This document shows positions 1 through 7,737 of a DNA stretch of 64,000 nucleotides, one piece after another. The notes below the pieces were generated by a model, which saw nothing but the letters and a program-made list of their open reading frames with translations, had not been told where the DNA came from and searched no databases. The stretch's first letter is position 1, and every line of letters begins with the position of its first letter. The translations under genes and the position numbers were made by a program. Source of the DNA: Chryseobacterium indologenes (GTDB lineage Bacteria > Bacteroidota > Bacteroidia > Flavobacteriales > Weeksellaceae); assembly GCF_001295265.1 (NCBI RefSeq), contig NZ_LJOD01000002.1, positions 62,001 to 126,000 on the forward strand, given 5' to 3'.

Positions 1-93
1 GAGGTTTTTGTTTTCATTAAACCATTCGCGGTTGTTATTTTTTGTTAATTTCTTTAAAAAATCAAATGTTTTGGGAGAAATGCTGGCTGACAT
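1..93 (-). CDS. DUF2461 (TIGR02453-like) family protein, 5' end only
   Basis: Only the first 31 codons are in the window; the gene runs off the left edge. The minus-strand ATG is at 91-93 and the frame stays open to base 1. The translated start contains the stretch FDFLKKLTKNNNREWF followed by a polar Asn/Lys segment, which is the usual opening of DUF2461 proteins. These are conserved small proteins of unknown function, usually about 220 residues. A candidate -7 element on the minus strand (TAAATTTG, bases 132-125) lies about 30 nt upstream, so the gene probably has its own promoter. Family assignment rests on this short segment alone. Confidence 0.6.
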   Translation of the reverse strand, partial: MSASISPKTFDFLKKLTKNNNREWFNENKNL

Positions 94-512
94 ATTTTGG
101 ATTTAGTTTTAGTGTTGCTTTATTCAAATTTACATAAAAGTATTCATATTTCAATGCTTTGACAAGGGCAGGTTTGGGCTTTTAATGCCCGGAAATAATA
201 TAAATTATCAGAAGCAGACCGCAGATATCTTTGGCCTGTGTATTCGGAAAAGCTGGAAAATTGAAAAGAAAGATTCGTATTTCATGCTCTTATTTTTGAA
301 AATTCATAAATAATAGAGAAAAAATTAATCCAATTTAATAAAAAAAAATAATGTTTGATATGTTTTTAATTAAAGACGTCTTTTTTTGGATTTAATTTTT
401 TAAAAATTAAAAATATATTAAAAGATTCTGAATTTAAGTTTACATATTTAAAACTTTATTCAAAAACAAATCAAATATTTATTGTATCTTTGCAAAAATT
501 TTAAAATATTTA
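94..512. other. AT-rich gene-free spacer
   Basis: About 420 bases of very AT-rich sequence between divergent genes. No ORF with coding character is visible on either strand. It holds the two divergent promoters (-7 elements near 125-132 on the minus strand and 485-492 on the plus strand) and a perfect 12-bp palindrome, AAAGACGTCTTT, near 372-383 whose role is unknown. Confidence 0.6.
485..492 (+). promoter_or_regulatory. -7 promoter element of DEAD-box helicase gene
   Basis: TATCTTTG matches the Bacteroidota -7 consensus TAnnTTTG exactly and sits 20 nt before the helicase ATG. No clear TTTG -33 element is seen at the expected distance. It implies a 5' leader of only about 13 nt. Confidence 0.6.
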
Positions 513-2204
513 ATGAATTTATTTACGGAGACCAATTTAAGTCCTGATATTCTTAAGGCAATTGGCGAACTGGGCTATGAGAGCCCGACAGAAATCCAAA
601 AACAGACTATCCCTTTTATTCTTTCAGATATTCGCGATTTGATCGCACTTGCGCAGACAGGGACAGGCAAAACAGCAGCGTTTTCGCTTCCGATTTTGGA
701 TATGATTGACGATACGAGTCGCAAAATCCAATTATTGGTGCTTTGTCCGACACGGGAATTATGTCTTCAGATTTCTAAAGACATAAAAAATTACTCCAAG
801 TACATGAGAGACATCAAAACCACAGCGGTTTACGGTGGAAGCAGTATTATGGATCAGATTCGTTCTTTAAAGGAGAAACCGCAGATTATTGTAGGTACTC
901 CCGGAAGAGTAATCGACCTTATCAACCGAAAAGCACTTGATTTTTCTGCGATTCATTGGCTGGTTTTAGATGAAGCTGATGAAATGCTGTCGATGGGTTT
1001 CAAAGACGAGCTGGAAACAATTTTAAGTGAAACACCGGAAACCAAGCAGACCTTCTTATTCTCGGCAACGATGAATAAAGAAGTGGAGAGAATTTCTAAA
1101 AATTATCTTACCAATCCGCACCGTATTTCTGTAGGTTCTATTAACGAAGTTAAAAAGAACATCAAGCATGAGTACTATGTAGTAGGATACCGTCAGAAAA
1201 AAGAAGCGCTTAAGAGATTAATTGATGCCAACCCTAACCAGTATTCTATTATTTTCTGCAGAACAAGAATGGAGACTCAGGAAGTTGCCGATTTCCTAAT
1301 GCAGAATGGATATGCAGCGGATGCACTTCACGGAGACCTTTCCCAGGCCCAGAGAGATACGGTAATGAAAAAATTCAGGCTGAAAAATATCGATATTCTT
1401 GTAGCGACTGATGTAGCAGCAAGAGGACTTGATGTAAACTCTTTAACGCACGTTATCCATTATTCTTTACCAGATGATCCGGAAGTATTCGTTCACAGAA
1501 GCGGAAGAACCGGTAGAGCCGGGAAAGATGGAGTTTCTATGGCGTTAATCAAGCCTGAAGAAAGCAGAAAGCTGAAGCAGATCAAGTCTGCAACGAAAAT
1601 TGAAATCACGGAGAAAACAATACCAACCGGTGATGATATCGTTAAAGCTCAGGTAGGAGGTGTCTTTGAAAAGCTATTTACAGAACATGAAGAAGATATT
1701 TTTGAATTTGACGACAGCTTAATTCCGGACCTAAGCGCATTTACTAAAGAGGAACTGGTTCATAAATTATTACAGTTCCAGCTGAAAGACCTTGCTCTTT
1801 ATTACAAAGATAAACATGATCTTGTTGAGCAGAAACTGAGCAGCAGAGATGACGATTACTCAAGAAGAGACAGGGGACGCGACAGGGACAGAGGAAGAGA
1901 TCGTGACCGTGACAGAGGACGCGACAGAGACCGTGGCGGAAAACCTAGAAGAAAGGATGAAAACATGGTAAGGTTCTTCTTCAACTTAGGAAAAAAAGAT
2001 CATTTGAAAAAGCTTGATGTATTGGATATCATCAATAAAGCTACAGCCGGAAAAAGCAAAAAAAGAGCAGAAATCGGCGATATTGAAATCCTGGAGAAAT
2101 TCTCCTTCTTTGAAGTTGAAAAATCATTCAAAGACAATGTGATCAGCAATATTCCTTCAATGAAATTTAAAGGAAAAGAAATGAGAGCTGAAGTAGCTAA
2201 CTAA
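513..2204 (+). CDS. DEAD-box ATP-dependent RNA helicase (CsdA/DbpA-like) with Arg/Asp-rich linker
   Basis: ATP-dependent RNA helicase of 563 residues, probably acting on structured RNA during ribosome assembly or cold growth (role inferred from family). Seen: Q-motif region about residues 20-30, Walker A AQTGTGKT at 47-54, PTREL near 80, DEAD at 153-156, SAT at 184-186, and HRSGRTGR near 332. A low-complexity linker of Arg-Asp/Arg-Gly dipeptides occupies about 450-482. A C-terminal DbpA-type RNA-binding domain follows to the end (about 486-560). The linker is coded by an imperfect tandem repeat at about 1860-1945. The gene is monocistronic with its own promoter and a strong terminator. The start is supported by the -7 element 20 nt upstream. 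Confidence 0.93.
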   Translation: MNLFTETNLSPDILKAIGELGYESPTEIQKQTIPFILSDIRDLIALAQTGTGKTAAFSLPILDMIDDTSRKIQLLVLCPTRELCLQISKDIKNYSKYMRDIKTTAVYGGSSIMDQIRSLKEKPQIIVGTPGRVIDLINRKALDFSAIHWLVLDEADEMLSMGFKDELETILSETPETKQTFLFSATMNKEVERISKNYLTNPHRISVGSINEVKKNIKHEYYVVGYRQKKEALKRLIDANPNQYSIIFCRTRMETQEVADFLMQNGYAADALHGDLSQAQRDTVMKKFRLKNIDILVATDVAARGLDVNSLTHVIHYSLPDDPEVFVHRSGRTGRAGKDGVSMALIKPEESRKLKQIKSATKIEITEKTIPTGDDIVKAQVGGVFEKLFTEHEEDIFEFDDSLIPDLSAFTKEELVHKLLQFQLKDLALYYKDKHDLVEQKLSSRDDDYSRRDRGRDRDRGRDRDRDRGRDRDRGGKPRRKDENMVRFFFNLGKKDHLKKLDVLDIINKATAGKSKKRAEIGDIEILEKFSFFEVEKSFKDNVISNIPSMKFKGKEMRAEVAN

Positions 2205-2224
2205 AGCATTTCAAAACTATACAA

Positions 2225-2249
2225 AACCGGCCTTGCAGCCGGTTTTTTT
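2225..2249 (+). terminator. Rho-independent terminator
   Basis: Stem AACCGGC/GCCGGTT with a 6-nt loop followed by a run of T, directly after the DEAD-box helicase gene. Confidence 0.85.
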
Positions 2250-2262
2250 ATTTGATAATCAG

Positions 2263-2280
2263 ATGTTAACCTAATGTTAA
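2263..2280 (+). promoter_or_regulatory. Candidate Pho box (7-bp direct repeats, 11-bp period)
   Basis: ATGTTAA occurs at 2263-2269 and again at 2274-2280 with a 4-bp spacer, the 7+4+7 layout of known PhoB boxes. It also contains two TTAAC hexamer-like units as in PhoP boxes. A third copy, ATGTTAT, is at 2290-2296. It lies just upstream of the DUF47/PiT phosphate uptake pair. Control by a PhoB-type regulator is inferred. Confidence 0.4.
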
Positions 2281-2355
2281 CAAAACTTAATGTTATATTG
2301 TTTCAGGTACAATCCTTTTTTAAGAAATTTGCACACGAATTATAAATACTTAAAA

Positions 2356-2994
2356 ATGGGAATTGGTAATATTTTCCACGCTTTTCAACCAAAAGATAAA
2401 ATTTTCTTTGTACTTTTTGAAAAAGTAACTGAAAACCTAGTTGCAATGTCTGAAGACTTTAACAACGGTATCAAAGATTTCGATCTTAATGATGATACAA
2501 TGCTGAAAAAGATGAGCGACTATGAACACAAAAATGATGAACTTACCCACGAGATCTTCGTTGAACTAGGAAAAAACTTCATTACACCTTTTGATCGTGA
2601 AGATATCCATACTCTGGCTACCGGTCTTGATGATATTGCCGATTATATCTACGCTTCCACTAAATACATTTTCTTATACAAATCACCTGAGATGAAGGCA
2701 TATTCTGATTTCTCACTGCTGATTCACAAAGCATGTCTTGAAATCCAGAATGCGATGAAGAACCTTAAAGGCTTCAAAAATATGGAACAGGTAAAAGAAG
2801 CTTGTATCAAAGTAAACTCTATCGAAAACATCGCAGACGACCTTCTTTCCAACTCCATGGTGGAACTGTTCGAAACCAACGATGCGATCAATATTATCAA
2901 AGTTTCATCTGTACTTAATTATCTTGAGGTAGTAACTGACAAAGCGGAGGATGTTGCCAACACCATTGAGAACATCATGATTAAATACGCCTAA
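2356..2994 (+). CDS. DUF47 (PhoU-like) phosphate transport regulator
   Basis: A 212-residue all-helical protein of the DUF47/PhoU-like family, which pairs with PiT transporters and is thought to modulate phosphate uptake in the cytoplasm. The sequence has the typical Asp/Glu-rich helical pattern, including HKNDELTHEIF and DREDIHTLATGLDDIADYI. An open frame extends upstream to 2290, but the family N-terminus starts at MGIGNIFHAF, and the extra codons overlap the regulatory repeats, so 2356 is chosen. It is followed 20 nt later by the PiT transporter gene, almost certainly in one operon. Confidence 0.9.
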   Translation: MGIGNIFHAFQPKDKIFFVLFEKVTENLVAMSEDFNNGIKDFDLNDDTMLKKMSDYEHKNDELTHEIFVELGKNFITPFDREDIHTLATGLDDIADYIYASTKYIFLYKSPEMKAYSDFSLLIHKACLEIQNAMKNLKGFKNMEQVKEACIKVNSIENIADDLLSNSMVELFETNDAINIIKVSSVLNYLEVVTDKAEDVANTIENIMIKYA

Positions 2995-3014
2995 AAACAA
3001 TATAACTGACAGAA

Positions 3015-4157
3015 ATGGAATTTCCTATTTTACTTATAGTTATTATTGCTCTGGCGCTTATCTTTGACTACATCAACGGTTTTCACGATGCAGCCAACTC
3101 AATTGCAACTATAGTTTCTACAAAAGTTTTAACTCCATTCCAGGCGGTACTTTGGGCGGCGCTCTGGAACTTTGCAGCCTTTTTTATCGCTGCTTATATC
3201 ATTGGAGAATTTAAAATTGGTAATACAATTGCCAAAACCGTCAACGAAAATTTTATTAACCTTGAAGTGATCTTTTCAGGCCTCGTAGCAGCTATTGCAT
3301 GGAACCTTCTAACCTGGTGGTTTGGAATCCCTTCTTCATCGTCACATACCCTGATCGGTGGATTTCTGGGAGCAGCTCTGATGCATGCCTTCATGATGGA
3401 TTATCACGATGTTGCTGCAGCACAGCCGGACCTTGGATTATGGGGAACCATAAAAGAAGCTTTCAGCCAGGTAACCCATCAGAGTGTGGTGAAATTTGAT
3501 AAGGTAATTCCTATCTTCCTGTTCATTTTCATGGCGCCGGTGATAGGGATGATTATCTCCATCATTATTACACTAATTATTGTTCACCTTTATAAAAGAT
3601 CAAACCCGCACAAGGCAGACCAGTCTTTCAAAAGACTACAGCTGGCTTCTTCAGCATTGTTCAGTTTAGGACACGGTCTGAACGACGCCCAGAAAGTAAT
3701 GGGGATCATCGGGGCAGCGCTAATCTTCTACCATGTTGAAATGCTTCATGATCCGGTATATCTTAATATACCATCTGCCGGACGTTTCGATTATTTTGCA
3801 GAACATTATCTTTGGGTTCCTTTGGTTTCATTCCTTGCGATTGGTTTAGGTACCATGAGCGGAGGATGGAAAATCATCAAAACAATGGGAACCAAAATTA
3901 CCAAAGTAACTTCACTGGAAGGGGTAAGTGCTGAAACTGCAGGAGCAATCACCTTATTCATTACAGACCACTTCGGTATACCTGTATCTACAACACACAC
4001 AATTACAGGTTCCATCATCGGGGTAGGATTAACGAAAAGGGTTTCTGCCGTAAGGTGGGGAATTACCGTAAGCCTTCTTTGGGCGTGGGTACTGACCATC
4101 CCAATCTCTGCAATTGTTGCAGGAGTGACTTATCTTCTGGTAACATTCTTCTCTTAA
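3015..4157 (+). CDS. Inorganic phosphate transporter, PiT family
   Basis: Inner-membrane phosphate permease of 380 residues, probably cation-coupled like other PiT proteins. The two family signatures of the inverted PiT repeats are visible: GFHDAANSIAT near residues 22-32 and GHGLNDAQKVMGII near 219-232. Many hydrophobic segments are present (about 9-11) with a short cytoplasmic loop between the halves (about 195-205). It is the second gene of the DUF47-PiT operon, 20 nt after its partner. A terminator follows 23 nt after the stop. Confidence 0.95.
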   Translation: MEFPILLIVIIALALIFDYINGFHDAANSIATIVSTKVLTPFQAVLWAALWNFAAFFIAAYIIGEFKIGNTIAKTVNENFINLEVIFSGLVAAIAWNLLTWWFGIPSSSSHTLIGGFLGAALMHAFMMDYHDVAAAQPDLGLWGTIKEAFSQVTHQSVVKFDKVIPIFLFIFMAPVIGMIISIIITLIIVHLYKRSNPHKADQSFKRLQLASSALFSLGHGLNDAQKVMGIIGAALIFYHVEMLHDPVYLNIPSAGRFDYFAEHYLWVPLVSFLAIGLGTMSGGWKIIKTMGTKITKVTSLEGVSAETAGAITLFITDHFGIPVSTTHTITGSIIGVGLTKRVSAVRWGITVSLLWAWVLTIPISAIVAGVTYLLVTFFS

Positions 4158-4179
4158 GACAGAAAATAAATATTCATAT

Positions 4180-4210
4180 AAAACTTTGTCCTTCCGGGCA
4201 AAGTTTTTTG
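4180..4210 (+). terminator. Rho-independent terminator of phosphate operon
   Basis: Stem AAAACTTTG/CAAAGTTTT around a 10-nt loop, followed by T residues. Confidence 0.85.
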
Positions 4211-4234
4211 TTTTATAAAGCCCCGAAAAATCGT

Positions 4235-4242
4235 ATTTTTGT
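4235..4242 (+). promoter_or_regulatory. -7 element of polyprenyl synthetase gene
   Basis: TATTTTTG, a perfect TAnnTTTG, ends 18 nt before the ATG at 4260. It implies a short leader of about 11 nt. Confidence 0.6.
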
Positions 4243-4259
4243 TCAAATTATAAGATTTT

Positions 4260-5231
4260 ATGGAATTTTTAGACAGATACCAGCAGATCGTTGCTGATGC
4301 CATCAACAAGTATACCTTCAAAGACAAGCCTGCGGAATTATATGATCCTATGAATTACATCATTTCCCACGGCGGAAAGCGTCTTCGTCCTATTATGGTT
4401 CTGATGGCCTGCGACTTATTCGGTGGGGATCTCAAGCAGGCTGTAAAACCGGCACTGGCTATAGAATTTTTCCATAACTTCACCCTGATTCATGACGATA
4501 TTATGGATGAGGCACCTTTAAGAAGAAACAAACCTACTATTCACACCTTACACGGAATTAATGTAGGAATTCTTTCCGGAGACGGGCTGATGCTTAAAGC
4601 TTACAAATTCTTTGAAGATCTGGAACCTGAAATTTTCAAAGCCTGTATCAGGATTTTTACCCATACCGGACTGTTGTTATGTGAAGGACAGCAGTATGAT
4701 ATTAATTTTGAAACTCAGGAAAATGTAACGTTTGATGACTATATCAGAATGATTACCTATAAAACGGGGGTTTTAAGTGCCTCTTCTTTCGAAATCGGAG
4801 CACTGATTGCAAGAGCTAATTTTAAAGACGCCAAAGCGATTTTCAATTTCGGAAAACATATCGGTATCGCTTTCCAGATTATGGATGATTATCTTGATGT
4901 ATTTGGTGACCAGGCACAGTTTGGTAAGAAACATGCAGGAGATATTTACGAAAACAAGAAAACCGTTCTCTATCTTCTGGCAAGGGAACATGCCACAGAT
5001 GAAGAAAGAAAAGAGCTGGATTACTGGTACGGTAAAAAAACCGAAAACATAGACAAGGTATACGGAGTTGAAAAGATCTTCAGAAGAACTAAAGTAGATG
5101 AAAAAGCCCTTCGTCTGATTGAAAAACACAATGAAATCGGTCAGAGCTATTTAGAGAAGATCAATATTCCTGAAGAAAAGAAGAAACCATTCATAGAACT
5201 GGCCAATTACCTTTTAAGAAGAGAAAGCTAA
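4260..5231 (+). CDS. Polyprenyl (all-trans prenyl diphosphate) synthetase
   Basis: Isoprenoid chain-elongating enzyme of 323 residues that condenses isopentenyl diphosphate onto an allylic diphosphate using Mg2+. The first Asp-rich motif is DDIMD at about 79-83, followed by an RR pair, and the second is DDYLD at about 209-213. The basic motif GGKRLRP near 38-44 binds isopentenyl diphosphate. The product chain length (geranylgeranyl, farnesyl or longer for quinone or undecaprenyl synthesis) cannot be read from the sequence. It heads a cluster with GSCFA, DUF4269 and TatD genes on the same strand, with gaps of 4-75 nt. Confidence 0.92.
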   Translation: MEFLDRYQQIVADAINKYTFKDKPAELYDPMNYIISHGGKRLRPIMVLMACDLFGGDLKQAVKPALAIEFFHNFTLIHDDIMDEAPLRRNKPTIHTLHGINVGILSGDGLMLKAYKFFEDLEPEIFKACIRIFTHTGLLLCEGQQYDINFETQENVTFDDYIRMITYKTGVLSASSFEIGALIARANFKDAKAIFNFGKHIGIAFQIMDDYLDVFGDQAQFGKKHAGDIYENKKTVLYLLAREHATDEERKELDYWYGKKTENIDKVYGVEKIFRRTKVDEKALRLIEKHNEIGQSYLEKINIPEEKKKPFIELANYLLRRES

Positions 5232-5305
5232 ATAAGGAGCAGATGACTGTTTACAGGTAGCAGAGGTTACCTGAAGGCTATAACATGCGACCTGAAATTT
5301 TTACA

Positions 5306-6256
5306 ATGAAATTCAGAACGGAAGTCAACATCCCCGGATCAGAAAAGAAGATTGGAATTGAAGATAAGATATTTTCAATCGGGTCATGCTTTGCCTCAGA
5401 AATGTCGGAATTATTGCAGCAGGGGCAGCTTCAGACCCTTAATAATCCTTTCGGAACAATTTTTAATCCCTTTTCCATCTACAAGGAGGTGCGGGTGCTT
5501 CATGAATCTGCATTTTATGAGGAAGACGATCTGATTACCTATAATGAAGAGTACATTTCGCTGGATCATCATACCAGCTTTGATACCCGGTATATTCATC
5601 AGACATTGGAAAAAATCAACAGTGCTATTGAGACCGGAAATGCGTTTCTTCAGGAGGCAGACTGGATCATTGTGACGTACGGAACTTCATTTATTTATGA
5701 ATTTATCCCTAAGAAGCAGTTAGTGGCCAACTGTCATAAGATTCCGCAGAAATTCTTCGAAAAAAGGCTGCTTTCCCATCAGGAACTTACGCATGCCATT
5801 TACAATACAATTTTAGATCTTAAAGATATTTGTAAAGAAGGAGTACAGATTCTGTTCAGTGTTTCGCCGGTGAGACATACCAAAGATGGTATGGTTGAAA
5901 ACCAACTGAGCAAATCGAAGCTTATTACGGCAATACACGAATCTATCTCCATGTTTGAAGACTGCCATTATCTGCCGGTGTATGAAATTTTAATGGATGA
6001 TCTCCGGGATTACCGTTTTTATAAGGAAGATATGATCCACCCGAGTTCTCAGGCGGTTAGCTATATTTTTGAAAAGTTTGGAGATTCTTATTTTTCCGAT
6101 GAAACTAAAGATTTTATCAAAGAAAATTTTAAGATCATGAAGGCTTTGGAACATAGAACCAATGATGCAAAAGATCCGAAGTTTATTGAATTCAGAGAGA
6201 AACTGGACCAGAGAATTAATAACCAGAGAAATAAAGTTAAGCATAATATATTTTAG
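5306..6256 (+). CDS. GSCFA domain-containing protein
   Basis: A 316-residue protein named for its motif, seen here as IGSCFASEM near residues 28-36. GSCFA proteins resemble SGNH/GDSL-type hydrolases in their block structure; a later DxxH-like block (MIHPSSQAVSYIFEKF) near 247-262 could supply the catalytic His. The substrate is unknown. An in-frame ATG also exists at 5285, but MKFRTEVNIP at 5306 is the more usual family start. It lies between the prenyl synthetase and DUF4269 genes, so it is probably co-transcribed. No signal peptide is seen, so a cytoplasmic location is likely. Confidence 0.85.
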   Translation: MKFRTEVNIPGSEKKIGIEDKIFSIGSCFASEMSELLQQGQLQTLNNPFGTIFNPFSIYKEVRVLHESAFYEEDDLITYNEEYISLDHHTSFDTRYIHQTLEKINSAIETGNAFLQEADWIIVTYGTSFIYEFIPKKQLVANCHKIPQKFFEKRLLSHQELTHAIYNTILDLKDICKEGVQILFSVSPVRHTKDGMVENQLSKSKLITAIHESISMFEDCHYLPVYEILMDDLRDYRFYKEDMIHPSSQAVSYIFEKFGDSYFSDETKDFIKENFKIMKALEHRTNDAKDPKFIEFREKLDQRINNQRNKVKHNIF

Positions 6257-6306
6257 TCCTTTAAAGTAGCAGTAGTTTGGATTTTCATAACTGAAAAAGT
6301 AATAAG

Positions 6307-6834
6307 ATGATTGATTTTACCAGTATTGAGTATCTGAAGGATGGTAATGAAAGACAGCAGAGAGCCTATGAAGTTCTCACAAAATATCAGGTTTTTCCTA
6401 AGCTGAAACCGTATTCCCCGGTACTGGCAGGAACCATTCCGATCGGGATTGATATTGAAACCAGTGATCTTGATATTATCTGTGAGGTTGATCTCCGGTT
6501 TGAAGAAGATTTTCTGGATGATATCATGTTCAGCCGGATAATTCCCACAGATGCTGAAGTGAAGGTTGAAAGTTTCCGGGTTAACGGAGAAAAAAGTATT
6601 GTTCTGAACTTTATGCTGGAGGAATTTCCTATAGAAATTTTCGGACAGAATAAGCCATCTCTGGCACAGAATGCGTATCGTCACATGATGGCTGAATACA
6701 GGATATTGAGAGATAAAGGAGAAGAATTTAAACAAAAAATAGTAGAACTTAAAAAACAGGGAATTAAAACTGAGCCCGCATTCGGAATGCTGCTGGGTTT
6801 GGAAAATCCTTATAAAGATCTGTTGAAATTTTAA
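6307..6834 (+). CDS. DUF4269 family protein (nucleotidyltransferase-like)
   Basis: A 175-residue protein matching DUF4269 in length and pattern. It has a GTIPIGIDIETSDLDI block near residues 42-57, where the D-x-D spacing recalls nucleotidyltransferase-fold active sites, and a C-terminal GMLLGLENPYKDLLKF tail. The biochemical role is unknown. The stop lies 4 nt before the ATG of the TatD gene, so the two are almost certainly co-translated. It follows the GSCFA gene by 50 nt. Confidence 0.8.
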   Translation: MIDFTSIEYLKDGNERQQRAYEVLTKYQVFPKLKPYSPVLAGTIPIGIDIETSDLDIICEVDLRFEEDFLDDIMFSRIIPTDAEVKVESFRVNGEKSIVLNFMLEEFPIEIFGQNKPSLAQNAYRHMMAEYRILRDKGEEFKQKIVELKKQGIKTEPAFGMLLGLENPYKDLLKF

Positions 6835-6838
6835 AACA

Positions 6839-7600
6839 ATGATTGATACCCATACCCATTTATACGCAGAAGAGTTTGATGAAGACAGAAAGGAAGCCAT
6901 TCAGAGAGCTTTGGATAAAGGAATTACAAAATTCTATCTTCCTGCCATTGATTCTGAATCCCATGAAAAAATGCTGCAGCTGGAAGCAGAATATCCGGAA
7001 CAGGTTATTTCTATGATGGGGCTTCATCCATGTTATGTGAAACCCGAATCCTGGGAAAAAGAGCTTGAAACAGTTAAAAATTATCTGGATCAAAGACATT
7101 TTCCGGCGATCGGAGAAATCGGGATTGATCTCTACTGGGACAAAACAACACTGGATATTCAGGTAAAAGCCTTTGAACAGCAGATTGACTGGGCTATAGA
7201 AATGGATCTTCCGATCGTTATTCATACCAGAGAAAGCTTTGAAGAAACATTTGAGGTGCTGGAGAGAAAAAAACACCCGAAACTTCGTGGAATTTTTCAC
7301 TGTTTTTCAGGAAATCTGGAGCAGGCAAAACACGCTGTTGACCTCAACTTTATACTGGGAATTGGTGGAGTAGTGACCTTCAAAAACGGAAAAATTGATC
7401 AGTTTTTAAATGAAATTCCTTTGGAAAAAATTGTTCTGGAAACAGATTCTCCTTACCTGGCCCCGGTTCCGCACAGAGGAAAGAGAAATGAGAGCGCTTA
7501 CCTGGATCTCGTAGCAGGTAAGCTGGTAGATATCTATAGTGTTGACTTTTCAGAAATAGACAGGATAACGACAGAAAATGCATTAAAAATCTTTCAGTAA
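6839..7600 (+). CDS. TatD family metal-dependent hydrolase (DNase-like)
   Basis: Cytoplasmic TIM-barrel hydrolase of the amidohydrolase superfamily, 253 residues, the usual family length. Metal-site and family motifs are all present: DTHTHLY at 3-9, LHPCYV near 62, GEIGID near 92, IHTRE near 127, FHCFSG near 152 and ETDSPYLAP near 200. Family members act as 3'-5' DNases or DNA repair and apoptotic-type nucleases; the exact substrate is not readable here. It is the last gene of the cluster and ends at a bidirectional terminator. Confidence 0.93.
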   Translation: MIDTHTHLYAEEFDEDRKEAIQRALDKGITKFYLPAIDSESHEKMLQLEAEYPEQVISMMGLHPCYVKPESWEKELETVKNYLDQRHFPAIGEIGIDLYWDKTTLDIQVKAFEQQIDWAIEMDLPIVIHTRESFEETFEVLERKKHPKLRGIFHCFSGNLEQAKHAVDLNFILGIGGVVTFKNGKIDQFLNEIPLEKIVLETDSPYLAPVPHRGKRNESAYLDLVAGKLVDIYSVDFSEIDRITTENALKIFQ

Positions 7601-7620
7601 TACAATAAATCAATCCGTAT

Positions 7621-7655
7621 AAAAAAATCTTCTCATATCCTGAGAAGATTTTTTT
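7621..7655. terminator. Bidirectional terminator between TatD and RhlE-like genes
   Basis: A 14-bp perfect stem with a 5-nt loop; the stem ends in A and T runs, so it can stop transcription from both converging genes. Confidence 0.85.
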
Positions 7656-7686
7656 GATTGAAATGAATTCCGGAAAAGCCTGAAGT

Positions 7687-7737
7687 TTAAAATTGCATAT
7701 CAACACCGGTTGTCATCCTCATATTTCCGGCCCCTGA
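7687..7737 (-). pseudogene. Possible C-terminal remnant of an outer-membrane protein
   Basis: Directly after the RhlE stop codon, in the same minus-strand frame, 16 codons read SGAGNMRMTTGVDMQF and then stop. The ending in aromatic MQF resembles the last strand of an outer-membrane beta-barrel. It has no start of its own. It may be a gene remnant or chance. Confidence 0.25.

Noticed and set aside
372..383. 12-bp palindrome AAAGACGTCTTT as a terminator or operator
   Set aside because: It has no loop, no GC-rich stem and no gene ending nearby on its left; chance is enough.
6253..6900. 215-codon minus-strand ORF across the DUF4269 gene
   Set aside because: It is antisense to DUF4269 and the start of TatD; composition is Phe/Asn/Ile-rich with no motif.
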